A stretch of 64,000 nucleotides of DNA, taken from positions 62,001 to 126,000 of the forward strand of contig JAKUHH010000142.1 in assembly GCA_022701365.1 (NCBI GenBank), written 5' to 3'. The stretch comes from Mycocentrospora acerina. Taxonomy: Eukaryota > Ascomycota > Dothideomycetes > Pleosporales. The notes under the pieces are model-generated. The model searched no databases. It was not told where the DNA came from and saw only the letters and a program-made list of their open reading frames with translations. The translations under genes were made by a program, and so were the position numbers. This document shows positions 22,168 through 32,770 of this stretch, in pieces. Positions within the stretch are counted from its first letter, which is position 1. Each line of letters starts with the position of its first letter.

Positions 22168-23242
22168 GGCGCCTGCTATGTACCGTGTCACAGAGGCTGC
22201 TTAGCGAGAATAACAGCTGTTTTTAGAACGACAGGAAGGAGAATGTGCACTCCGAGAATATGTAGTTTTACTGCGGATTTTTTTGATGATAATCAAATGT
22301 TGTCTACCTTGGGACAGATGCAGAGGGGTGGGGTTCAGCAAGAAGAACCGCACACAAGTGTGTGCGCACGGACCGGGATGACGTTGATGTACTTTTCTCC
22401 ACGCAACCACAAGGTTGCCGATTGAAAAGGCAGTTGACATATACCGAGTTTTGCAGAAAGGAACTATGCTAGCGATCAATTCCACAAGCTCAGGTTTTGT
22501 TATTTTCAGACACTATATTCAGGCACTTATTCAACCAGAGAGATACAGAGCTACCGTCTTTCTTTGACTCCCACCAATGGCCAAACCTTGTAGCAGCGTA
22601 CACATTCTTTTCAGATGCAAGGTAAATAGTCAAAACAGAAAAAAACGAGAATTCGCATTGGAAACAAAACAATGTAGAACCTATTTTCTTGTGAGAGATG
22701 ACATTGTCAACTCAAAACACAGGTTATACATCTGAAGCCTTGATTTCATGTCACAATTACAGTTGGATTCATGATAATTTTTGATTCTAATTTGACATAC
22801 ATGATCATTGGTTGTAATCAAAGGCAGCATCAGCTACCGACCGTAACGGACGGACGATTAGGTAGGCCATGGCTTCGCACATACATAAAAGAATAGGTGT
22901 AGTCCAAGGCAATCCACATCGTTGATCTTAATAGACGAAGATCAGTCCAACGTAGCTTGCCCGGTCAGTCCTAATACCTTGAATCACCGCAGTCGTATGT
23001 TTCCAATTGCCCATGCCCAAACGTTGAACGCGCGAGACGCGTGCGTCCGAGACTCGAGTATCTAAAAAATCAAACGCCCAAAGGTCGAACATCTCGAACC
23101 CTGGCGCTGCCAAAATCGAATGATCTGACCAATATGATTCCCTCCCATTGCTTTGCCAGAGCTTCGTCCAATCGTCCACTTCCAAATGAAATTTCCATCT
23201 CTTCCATTGTTGTTCAGATGAGTACACTGGGCCGCATTCATA
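22168..23242. other. Intergenic, possibly including a further exon
   Basis: This contains the presumed promoter of the F-box gene. A protein-like minus-strand frame at 22928-23227 (blocks EQQWKRWKFHLEVDDWTKLW and DLWAFDFLDTRVSDARVS) may be a further exon of the Asp/Ser-rich gene upstream, but I found no convincing splice pair. Confidence 0.4.
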
Positions 23243-23674
23243 CTAATTCTCTACCATCTCCACGTAGAGCAGGCAGCAGCCCGTGGTCGCCTCTCGGGAA
23301 CACTCGGTGCACCTGTTGACGTACCAGGATAACAAGCAAGGAGACGTTAACGGCGTGACGTTGTCCCAGCTCTGGTTGATCTTCTGGCAATACTCTGCGC
23401 TACATCGCCAAAAATACACCTTGAGGTAGTGAGTGTAGAAGTACACCTCCAAATTAGTGTAAGCCATGAGAGTGTATTTTTTGTTGGTCTCAGTGAGCTT
23501 CTTGAGGTTGGCGCGGTTCAGGGGATCTGGACTGCCGCTGATGACATCGGTGGAAGTGGCGCTGTCTGATGAGTCGCTGTCACTGTCGCTATCACTGTCA
23601 CTGTCGCTGTCGCTGTAGAAATCGACGTCGACATCGATGCTAACGTCAATGTCGAACAAGTTGTCTGCGTCCAT
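23243..23674 (-). CDS. Small hypothetical protein with Asp-Ser repeat and Cys-rich end
   Basis: The frame from the ATG at 23674 gives 143 residues. The N-terminus is very acidic and holds an eight-fold Ser-Asp dipeptide run. The C-terminal half has seven or more cysteines in a pattern like WRCSAEYCQ, PCLLSW, NRCTECSREATTGCCLL, which might bind a metal or form disulphides. There is no signal peptide. The true C-terminus may be encoded by a further exon at 22928-23227. I do not recognise the protein. The DNA of the Ser-Asp run is a degenerate six-base repeat and could vary between strains. Confidence 0.45.
   Translation of the reverse strand: MDADNLFDIDVSIDVDVDFYSDSDSDSDSDSDSDSSDSATSTDVISGSPDPLNRANLKKLTETNKKYTLMAYTNLEVYFYTHYLKVYFWRCSAEYCQKINQSWDNVTPLTSPCLLSWYVNRCTECSREATTGCCLLYVEMVEN
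23570..23616. repeat. Degenerate hexanucleotide repeat (TCACTG/TCGCTG)
   Basis: Tandem TCACTG, TCGCTG and TCGCTA units encode the Ser-Asp run of the small gene on the minus strand. The unit length is a multiple of three, so copy-number change would keep the frame. Confidence 0.8.
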
Positions 23675-24766
23675 GATGAGAGTACAGGATTCGTTCAAAC
23701 TACGCTACGATGACACGATTCAGTAACACGTTTGTGTTTCCTCGCAATCGTACTTACTGGTCGTGTTTGAGATACTGATGGGATTTTCTCTTCGTATGTG
23801 TGTATGTGTGTATGTATGTATTGAGGAGAGGTCAGGCGTGAGCATTATTTATTTACCAGGTGAAAATGGGAAAATTTTATGTTGTCTAGGCGACTATTGG
23901 CAACCCATGAGTGAAAGAAATGTCCAAGTCGTACTTCGTTGCGACCCAGCAGACCAGGAGTATCAAGATAGTAAGTGATAAGCTGATATGAGCATGTACT
24001 ATGGTTATTTATGAACGGTTAATACCTTTTGTCAGATCTCGAAAAGCTCTTAGGGCTACACGAGTAAGACACCTACTTTTGTCTGAGGCACTGTAAGTAG
24101 ACATGATGTAGAAGCGAAAGCGGCCTCTAGGCAACACATGAACCAAACAAGATAGAGTTACCTTTGTTGTCATCCAAACAAGAAACTGGCGGTAAATTGG
24201 GAGAGCGGCATGGGGACTGTCGCAAATTCAAACTTGAGCCTCCTGTGCTCTCCTAGCTTTTATCTAAGTTATCAAGAGTATGACCACGCTATTTATTGAC
24301 GTTGTTAAGATCGAAAGCAAATATTTTTACTGCTCTCCGAATTGATCAGTGAATACATGGATTTTGAACGAAGTTTTCAAGTCGTTCTCGTCCAATTGCG
24401 AACTTGGCAAAGATTCTGTCATAGCAAAAACCAATTGAACTCTGCTACTAAAGCTAGTAGACTGATATACTCATACGCAACAGATTCTGAATCACAGGGA
24501 GGGTAAACGAGTGGTAGATGCAAATCTTCTTCTTTATAAATAACGCCATTTTACTTAGTTATTTGAACAATCTGGTTTCTTTATCACTGTCTTCATAGGA
24601 CAAATTTGTTGAGGGATTGAAATTGAGGAGAATTAACCTGGAATAGTTTGTGGTTGCAAGTGTTGAAAAATGACGCATAGAAACGAAATTCATTCAACGA
24701 AGAGGAAGATCCTATTAAATATGCAGATATTCGCCATTGGATTTCAGGATAATCCGCCATGTTCAC
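23675..24766. other. Intergenic with GT microsatellite
   Basis: No gene is seen. A short TGTG/TATG-rich microsatellite lies at about 23795-23820. Confidence 0.5.
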
Positions 24767-26906
24767 TCAATTCTTCTCGTCATCCTTCAGCCACTTTGCC
24801 AGCCTGAACTTGTATCCACCATTTTTCAGTTGCTCCTCAATCCACTCAATGTCTGCCTTAATATACCACGGTCTATTCACGACCGCACTATCCTTCATAG
24901 CAAACTCTTCGAAAGCACGCGTTGCATACTCAGGAATAGTTTCGCGCCACGCAACCATCTCCCAAATTCTAATCCTATTAAGGGAAAATTCGCGCTCAAG
25001 CTCCGCGATCTTCGCCCTTGCGCGCTCTTCAATTGAAAGAAAAGGAAGGAGCGTACAACCGGTGGCGATGCAGTGTTGAACCGCTTGAGTACTACTCTGT
25101 GTGTAGGCGAGAAGAAGCCAAGCTTTCTCTCGGTCCAGCTGTGCGAGGCAATTTATATAACGGTCCGGATCAACCGGTTCGTTTTCACTAAATGTACGAT
25201 TACGCTTCTCAGCCTGATTCAGATACTGTAATGTCTCCCATTCTCTTCGCAAGTTATTCGACTCCCATAGTATCTGATCATCCGTGTTTTCACATACGCC
25301 ACTTGAGCACAGTCTTGCCAAATCTTGTTTTGGGGAGGAAAGCTCTGCTTCTTCGCTCTCGAGACTCGATTGGATACTATGCACACGCCATTTGAGAAGC
25401 CATCACCCACTATCGTTTGTCACTTCCTCGAGAGCGTGTTGGTACTGTTCGATTTGGCGTTTGGTATGATGGATACAGCCAAGTTCTTTGGGTGTGTCCA
25501 TAGTGGCTTTCTTGCCTTCCAGCTCTTGTATGCGTTTGTAAGCGGCTTCGGCATCGCCATAAATCGAAGGGTTGTGCTCTGCGCGGATCAATTCTGCATT
25601 GAACAGTTCAGAATTGAAAGATTTTAGCCGTCCATTTTTCTTTAGCAAATTCCTTAAAAAGGTTAAATCTAAACCTGATTCGCTTTTTTGCTGGCGTGTA
25701 TCCCACGGTGTCCACACAAGTGTTATAGCAGTTTGAACGACACGTCTCAACAGTGTCGGTGCGTCAAATCACATCGTTTGATCAACATTGTTACTTTGTC
25801 CTCTTGTGCTCTGTTGCATATATTTCTCATTCATGCCACCGAACAAGTTGCTGAATCCACCATGATATGAATTATCTTGCACACTCCATGTGACCCGGTT
25901 CTTACCGTCAAATACCCGTACGCTATGGTGAGATGTATCGTACAACAATGCCAACTTCTCATCGCTACTCCAAGGCCAGCTAATACGTTCCCAAGTCGTC
26001 AGTGCGATGGTTTTACTCGTCTTGTAAGACTATGGCAGACCTGTATAAAGCGGATCACTGCTCTCTTTCAAGTGATCTGGGCATCGATAGTCGACAAACT
26101 GATCACCGTAAACCCACTCCTTATGTCGAATTTGGAACGTGCCGACGTATGGAAGGAGTTCCATAAGACGTAAAACATATGGGTCATGATCGCAGGGAAT
26201 TGATAATGTGTTGACAAAGTGTGGTCCGCGTTTTATAGCTGTGTGTGGAATGAAGGTCATATTCGCTAGTGTTGTGTGGATGTCGTCCATTAGTGAGGCG
26301 ATCTTATGAAGTTGATGTTCATTTTGGACGGCAAAATGTTTGATGATTTTATCGTAGGTGATTGGGACGTATGAAACTGCTATGGGTGGTAGAAGGAATA
26401 TGACAAGAGGATGTTGGAACCATCTATATAAGGCATCCAAACAAGTAGGTCCTGCATGGCGGTATGGGTTCCCTGATCGATCTCCTTGGGTACGTCGTTG
26501 CATATTTGGAGACACTGTGAATTGAGAAATGTGGTGATACTGGAAAAAAGTACAACAGAGTGCCGTCCTGTGATTAGCCTGTCATGAATATCGTTGACTG
26601 ATGGCATTTTGTCGAATTGAGGCTTCCGTGGTCTACATTTAGCATCCAAGTTGCAACATCGTTTTTGAGAAAAACGCCAGTCAGCATGTTGCAAGAGTCT
26701 AAGTAGACAAGTATTGCTCTTAGATGAGAACATGTCTGTAAGGGCGTCAGAAGATGGGTAAGTTGAATTGTGAGGGGCAGTCGCGCTAAGTCGCGCTCCC
26801 ACGTGCAAACGCACAACAAGCAATTCAAATGTACAAGAGCCCCACCATTGCGACGTCTGACACGACACGTCCTGCTCTCACAGGAATACTGGCACGGACA
26901 CGCCAA
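24767..26906 (-). pseudogene. Decayed fungal gene with three in-frame stops
   Basis: One minus-strand frame stays protein-like from about 26515 to 24767 but is cut by TAG at 26030-26032, TGA at 25769-25771 and TGA at 25403-25405. Sequence reads through each stop into matching continuation, for example YTGLP, stop, SYKTSKTIALTTWERISWPW, then LALLYDTSHHSVRVFDGKNR. No plausible intron removes them. The 5' part (26520-26906) is spread over other frames, suggesting frameshifts or lost introns. The downstream half is rich in Glu/Arg helices (REWETLQYLNQAEKRNRTF, EERARAKIAELEREFSLNRI). The layout recalls an uncharacterised Pleosporales family of long helical proteins as I remember it. Function is unknown; I am fairly sure it is no longer intact. 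Confidence 0.65.
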
Positions 26907-26947
26907 TAGATAGCTCTTGCACTCTCCATAGATTGTGTAGCTTCAAA

Positions 26948-28498
26948 ATGTCATTGGTCGCTGCAACTCAGAAACTGGACCAATTACCCCCCGAAATGAT
27001 CGACTTCACGCTGCTCAAAACCGCCGGAGCCCTCGCACCGCGGCTTGGACGCTTGTCTGTACCTGGGAGGAAGAGCATCCTCACGCCAGACTTCCTCGGT
27101 AGCACATCACGGGGCACAATACCCCACATTTCCCAAGACAACTTCAGGAAGAATGTCAATATCAACGGCGTGTACATCGCCCTCGAAGATTGTACATAGC
27201 CGGTCCCCTACAAGCCTGCACGCAGCTCACCTCTCCTAGTCGTCGAAAAATATCCCGAGAAGACACCGCCAGTCCTCAGCTATGGTGGCCCCGACCCGCT
27301 GCGTGCGTTTGTCGCCCTCCCGCAAGACACGCTCATTGTCGTCGGTGGGCGTCGCAACCCGCCCATACCATGTCCCTCGGCGAATACAAACAAGGCCATT
27401 TCTCTGTTGACGTCGGTTGGCTTCCGGACGCTGAGCTCGGAGTACTATGCGATGGCGGTGCGCAAGCTGCAACCAGACATTGTGGTGGGACTCGCGGACA
27501 TACCATTTGGCCAGGACTCGGTAGGTACAAGGCGGAAAGGCAAGATGGGCGACAGAACAGAAACGTGGCTGAAGGATCTCGTGGCAAGCAAAGGTGCATT
27601 AGGACACGGAGACGAGAAATGGGGTGTCTTTGCGCCGATACTGCCCATTGAGCGAGATTTGCAGTCGTGGTATCTGGAATACCTGGTCGAGGACATGGTC
27701 GACAAAATCAACGGTGTTGCAATATACGATGCTTACCTCCTAGACGACTTACCCGAGCAGCTCCACCATCTCCCCCGGCTGTCTTTCCACGCGCCTGCTA
27801 GCCCTCACGAACTGCTACGCCAAGTCAGCCTGGGCATGGACCTTTTTACTATACCCTTCCTCGCAGACGCAACCGACGCCGGCATCGCTCTCGACTTTAC
27901 GTTCCCTGCACCGGAAAAGACCGAATCTTCAAGCACGCGACAGTCTCTAGGAATCGACATGTGGCTCGACACCCATGCCATATCCGTTACTCCCCTCTCC
28001 GCAACCTGCACATGCTACGCTTGCACCAAGCACCACCGCGCGTACATCCAACATCTCCTCACTGCGAAAGAGATGTTGGGCTGGGTCCTCATCCAGATGC
28101 ATAACCATGCTATTCTCTCCTCCTTCTTCGCCGGACTCCGTGCCTCCATCGAAGCTGGCACATTCGATGCTGACGTCGCGGCATTTGAAGCTTACTATGA
28201 GTCTGTATTACCAGAGAAGACTGGCCAGGGACCCAGAGTGAGAGGTTACCAATTCAAGAGCGAGGAGCATGCAAAGAAGGAGAAGAAGAATCCTAGGGCG
28301 TTTCAAAAATACGGTGAGCAGAAGATCATAGATCTCAAGGCTACACATGGACAGCAGCCAGGGAGGAATCCAAAAATGAAAGATACCATTAATGATGAGG
28401 CGCTGGCGGGATCAGTGGGGTTGGGAAATGGTAGAATTAGTGCGGATTCGACAGAGTCAGTAGAGGGAACTAAGCTAGACGACGACAAGCAGGCTTGA
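26948..28498 (+). CDS. QTRT2: Queuine tRNA-ribosyltransferase accessory subunit 2
   Basis: Two exons (26948-27191, 27240-28498) give 500 residues. The 48-bp intron contains an in-frame TAG, and its removal restores the family motif GVYIALEDFVEK. The tRNA-guanine transglycosylase pattern is clear: LAPRLGRLSVPGRKSILTPD, LTSVGFRTLSSEYYAMAVRK, PDIVVGLADIPFG, and a C-terminal zinc site of C338, C340, C343 and H369 (CTCYAC...HNH). In eukaryotes this non-catalytic subunit pairs with the catalytic QTRT1 to exchange guanine 34 for queuine in tRNAs for Asp, Asn, His and Tyr. Assignment to the accessory rather than catalytic subunit rests on the diverged N-terminal pocket and the overall length. The C-terminal tail is Lys/Asp-rich and probably disordered. 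Confidence 0.88.
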
Positions 28499-29099
28499 AC
28501 ACTTGTTGCAGAGAAAATAGATATTTTTCGGATCATGTGGAATGGATGGTTCCCGGAGACCTAGAGCGTGTTCTTTTCTTCTTATGTGCATGGTACAGCA
28601 TGTTCTTTGCTAACTTTTGTTGAATATAGGTCTTGTTGCGAACCGAGTTTCGACGAATTAGATAGCGCTTCACGAACGAACGAAACGAATAATCACAGAA
28701 TTCGAATGCTGTTATGCTATCTGCTCATAAACAAAATTAACATTCATCATGCTCTACACTGTCTGTCCAGAGACTTCAGCGATAGCAGATTGAGCGTCTG
28801 AAACTACAGCTCCATAATCACATATCCGCGGCTGGATTGTCAACTAAAAGCAGTTGCTCTGGGACTGTATCTGCTCAACTGTGCACTCTACGTCCTGCTC
28901 ATCTAGATACTTTTGAACAGATCTTGTCTAGACTATATGGACTAAAAACACCAGGTGAACATGCTCATCGAGCTAGCTGAGCCGTCAAGTAGACTTTCAT
29001 TCAGTAGTATTGGCTCAAAAGTACCCAAAGTCCTCACTATCCCGCGAAGATCAACAGCATAAATCATTATAGCATTCTTCATTAAGACCACGAACATCC
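28499..29099. other. Convergent 3' intergenic region
   Basis: Lies between the stop codons of QTRT2 and the convergent GH5 gene. No gene is seen. Confidence 0.6.
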
Positions 29100-30559
29100 T
29101 CAAACCACTTTCGTAGTGTTCATCGCCTGCACCCACGGCTTCCAGAACTCCTCAATTCCTCTCTCGTAGTTCCACCCTGTCCAATCTGGGTTTGTCATTC
29201 CCCACGTATCCGGGAATCCCTGAACGCCAGACCTAATCCTGTAAGATCCAGCAATCGACCACATCATCCAGCTCACGCCATTGTCGATAGTGTACTCTCT
29301 CAAACAGTTCTGCAGCGTGTTGTTGAACAGCGTCTCATCCTGTGCGCTTCCAAACTCGCTGATGATAACGGGCGTCTGGCGCACCGCTTTCGGGCAGTCG
29401 TTTGTAATATTGCAAGCTGGTGGCGCATCTATGCCCAAAGCATTGAACCCATTGCGGTAGAAGTTTGCTTTCACAATGTCACATGTGCCTGTGTCGATGT
29501 CCTCACTCATGCTATACAGATGCAGTTCCCAGACGAGCTTGTCGGCCCACGCGTGGTCGTCGACGTTAAAGTACTCCGGCTTGCGGCGCTGAGCGTCACG
29601 GATAGCGGTACACTTGTAGCACGGGGCTGTGAGGATGTTCTTTCCGGTCGTCAGAGCAGAGAGGTCCTGGCCGTATTGCATACCAGACCAGATGATCAGC
29701 ATATCAGGGTTGGCTTCGTGGATCGCGTCGGCGCCAGCGGTCATGTTTCCTACAAGCGTCTGCCAATTATAGTAGAGGTTTGTTACGTTCCATGACTCGC
29801 GGAGTTCATTGCGGAGAGACATGCTGGCAACATTTGGGTGGTCTTTGGCCCATTTAGCAACGTACGCGAGGCCGCGGCGCCAGTGAGAAGCGTTGAAGTT
29901 GAGATCGTCGAACCAGGCGTTTCCATCAATATGTGAACAACACCACTTTGCTTTCCCTGTATGAACATCCGGCGAGATGAAGATACCCTTGGTGGCGGCA
30001 ATGCGGGTAATGTCGCTCCAGATCTCGAATCGTGTCGTTTGCGTGGTCCAGCCGGGGTTCCTCGCAACAATCTCGTTTGTGACCTTGGTGCCATTCACAT
30101 ATCCAAGGGCACTAATCATAGCGACCTCGAGTGGTACGTCTGTTCCATTCCTATCGTACACTTGATCAATCATCTCAATAGCGTAACCCATGCGAATGTA
30201 GTTGAATCCTACGCCGGCAATGTCATCGAGAATCTCTTCTGCGGATGCCCACTCCAGGCCTTCCGGAATCATGGTTTCGCCTGATTGTAAGAGTGAGCCT
30301 CAATCCTGATGCTGATTGTGACTGTGAATGACATACCGCTCATGGGCCAATTGACACCTGCCCATGTAACCTTCTCACCACGTGTATCGATGATATCCCT
30401 TCCATGTGTACTGTATGGACCATGGAAGGAGGTCCCGTTCTCAACCTGTCTGCGCAGGTTGTATCGAAAGTGAGAGTCACTTGCGGATTCTGGTACATAG
30501 GCGGCCGACGCGACCGCGCTCGCAATGGCCGAAGTAAGCAGGATCCTTGGTCCCAACAT
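29100..30559 (-). CDS. Secreted glycoside hydrolase family 5 enzyme
   Basis: Exons 30559-30337 and 30280-29100 (intron 56 bp, GTATGT...CAATCAG) encode 467 residues. A signal peptide occupies about residues 1-19 (hydrophobic LLTSAIASAVASAA). The GH5 barrel follows: GVNWPMSGETMIPEGLEW, GFNYIRMGY, the acid/base E233 in SLRNELRES, a catalytic-site HLYS, and the nucleophile E383 in PVIISEFGS. The RNEL form, rather than NEP, places it outside the classic endoglucanases and nearer the fungal subfamilies with that variant. Several N-x-S/T sites suit a glycosylated extracellular enzyme. It probably cleaves a beta-glucan or related polysaccharide; the exact substrate is not readable. Pairs in position with the pectate lyase at 31991. 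Confidence 0.9.
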
Positions 30560-31990
30560 CTTGAGAACAACGCAATGATCTGTTGGATTGCAAAGGGACG
30601 GGCGACGTCCCGACCTTTAAGGTCCGTCAAGATCCGTCAAGTTCCTATGTAACATTGGCCAACTCCCATGTACCCAGGTAGTTTTCCTTGATCGAGGCAA
30701 CAATGTGCTGATCATGGTCGCATTGCACCGGGACATCGGAAGATTGCTGTCCGAGTAACATCTTTTCCCCGTAGAAGCCAACGTCATGCACGTGTGATGT
30801 GGGGAAAAGCGTGCAGGCTTCACCTTCGCATTTTTTGCGGAGAAGCGTGCCTAATGACCAGATGTTGGCCTGCAACAGGACCGTGCCCAGCGAGACTAGG
30901 CCGCTTATAGATACACAGCCGGCGGATGCTTTACCCTTTATTGATCATATTAGCCTCATTGTCCAACTTACACACCACACTTGAACGTTTTGAGAGACAG
31001 GATTCGTGCGTCGCATTGTGCAAATTTTCTAACGGCTACTCCCGAGTTGCGTAACGCCAATTTACCGACAAAGGTACCGGTACTTAAGAAACATTTTGAT
31101 ACCTGCGTCCCAGAACCAGGATTCGATTTATCCGAGGTAAAATGAAACTCCTTCGATTCTTACGTGGGCAATGAAATAACAGCCAGATATAGCAGACTAA
31201 TTTTTTAAGAAAATTCTCTACTCCAACAAGCAACCGTACGCTAGTCATCATTCACTCTGGTATATTTCGGAAGATACATACAACGATCACAGAATTGGTT
31301 CAGTCGATTCTGCACAATAAAAGGCAGCGTAACTTGCTGTACATTAAAAAACGCGATTGCGATGAAGACTTCAAAAATTTCCCACCCATCTAAAACGAAC
31401 ATATTCCTGAGGCTTCCCTTTCATATTCAAAGTCTATTCATATTATTCTTTTGCTCGACCCAGAATGAGATGCAATATAAGGTTAAACCTTCATCGCCTT
31501 GCCAAAATGATTTTTGCACAAAACTCAAGGAAGTTTGCAGCTTCAGATTGAATTCATGGAAATAACATCATGCCGGTACTTACGAGAGATATCCCACTCT
31601 AAAAAGAATTTATCATGGAAGAAGTAGCCAAAGGATGAATTTGATGCGCGGGTCAAACTCAAATGTGCTCTACCAACAGCCAAACTTCTGATACATTCCG
31701 CGGACTTGCCACGATAGTGGACATCATAATTTGAAAAATTGTAACAGTGCTACTCAGGTTTCACGTCAAGTCAAACTGCGACTCTGTTCCCAGACGATGT
31801 GGACCCTGACGAGTAACATAAAAGACTGGACAAATTTTTGACAATTGACATTCAGCATAATAAAAGGCAAGTCAGAAAGAGAGTATATTCAGTATGTAGT
31901 AGGTAGAATTTATGTACAGAGAATTGTCGCGAGTTTTTTTGCATCCTCATTTTTCATCCAATGCTAATAATATAGCCTTGTAGATTGAAT
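30560..31990. other. Intergenic, no supported gene
   Basis: Contains the GH5 promoter and 3' DNA of the pectate lyase, with AT-rich stretches. A short inverted motif around 31113-31130 (GGATTCGATTTATCC) looks like a tRNA T-arm, but no cloverleaf could be built. Confidence 0.5.
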
Positions 31991-32770
31991 CTAGCAAGCG
32001 GAGAAGCTGGTCTGTCCCTTGCAGTTGGCGGTGGTCGTGAGCTTGCTGCTGTCACCGCTGCCCTTCTGGACACCCTTGTATTCCTGGCAGACCTTCTTGA
32101 CGCTGGTTCCGCACGATCCGGAGATGTTGGCGGTATCTCCGTAGTTGGAGTTGATGCCGACAAGCTCGGAAACGCCCTTGGCCTTGACGTTCGAGATGAC
32201 AACGTTGCGAGGACCGCCGTTGTTGGTGCAGTCACCGCAGCCACGGTAGAGCTTGCCAGCGTTCACGACAGTGAAGTCCTTAATCGTGACGGTTCCGCGT
32301 CCGTTGTGCTGGACAACCTTGTCCTTTGCCTCCTGAGCTCCGCCACCTTGAATGAGGACATCTCCTGTTCCGAGCGCGGAGATTGCATCTGATAGCTTTC
32401 AGTTAGTAAAATTCCACAAACCCTTTCGAGTCATCAGCCACATACCCTCGCACACGTCCCTGAACCAGACGTTCTTGAGAGTGCAGGAGCCCTTGCAATG
32501 GACACCTTCAAGCTGGTTGATTCCGATGATGACGTTGCTCAAAGTTGCACCATTCTCAAGGATAAAGACAGCACTGTCGCTGCCGGTATCGGCATCAGTG
32601 TCGCAAGCACGGCCACGGTCGTACTCCTTGTTGCCAAAATCCTTCACACCAGAGATGGTACTGGGAGCAGAAAGAGACACGATCGATCCAACACGGGTGG
32701 GGATGTTCAATGTCTGGCCAGCGGTCAGGCCAGACACCGCCGCGCTGATGATAGCATACTCGAAACGCAT
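31991..32770 (-). CDS. Secreted pectate lyase, polysaccharide lyase family 3
   Basis: Exons 32770-32446 and 32388-31991 (intron 57 bp, GTATGT, TACTAAC, CTATCAG) encode 240 residues, the usual size of fungal PL3 enzymes. A signal peptide covers about residues 1-18 (MRFEYAIISAAVSGLTAG). PL3 hallmarks are present: EYDRGRACD, AVFILENGATLSNVIIGINQ, EGVHCKGSCTLKNVWFRDVC, EDAISALGTGDVLIQGGGA, VVQHNGRGTVTIKDF and KLYRGCGDCTNN. Cysteine-rich loops fit a disulphide-stabilised right-handed beta-helix that cleaves polygalacturonate by calcium-dependent beta-elimination outside the cell. Such enzymes degrade plant middle lamella and are expanded in plant-associated Dothideomycetes. The neighbouring GH5 enzyme is also secreted. 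Confidence 0.93.

Noticed and set aside
27192..27239. Nonsense mutation in QTRT2
   Set aside because: The stop lies within a well-formed 48-bp intron whose removal restores the family motif.
31110..31140. tRNA T-arm-like hairpin GGATTCGATTTATCC
   Set aside because: The stem is only four base pairs and no acceptor stem, D-arm or anticodon arm can be paired around it.
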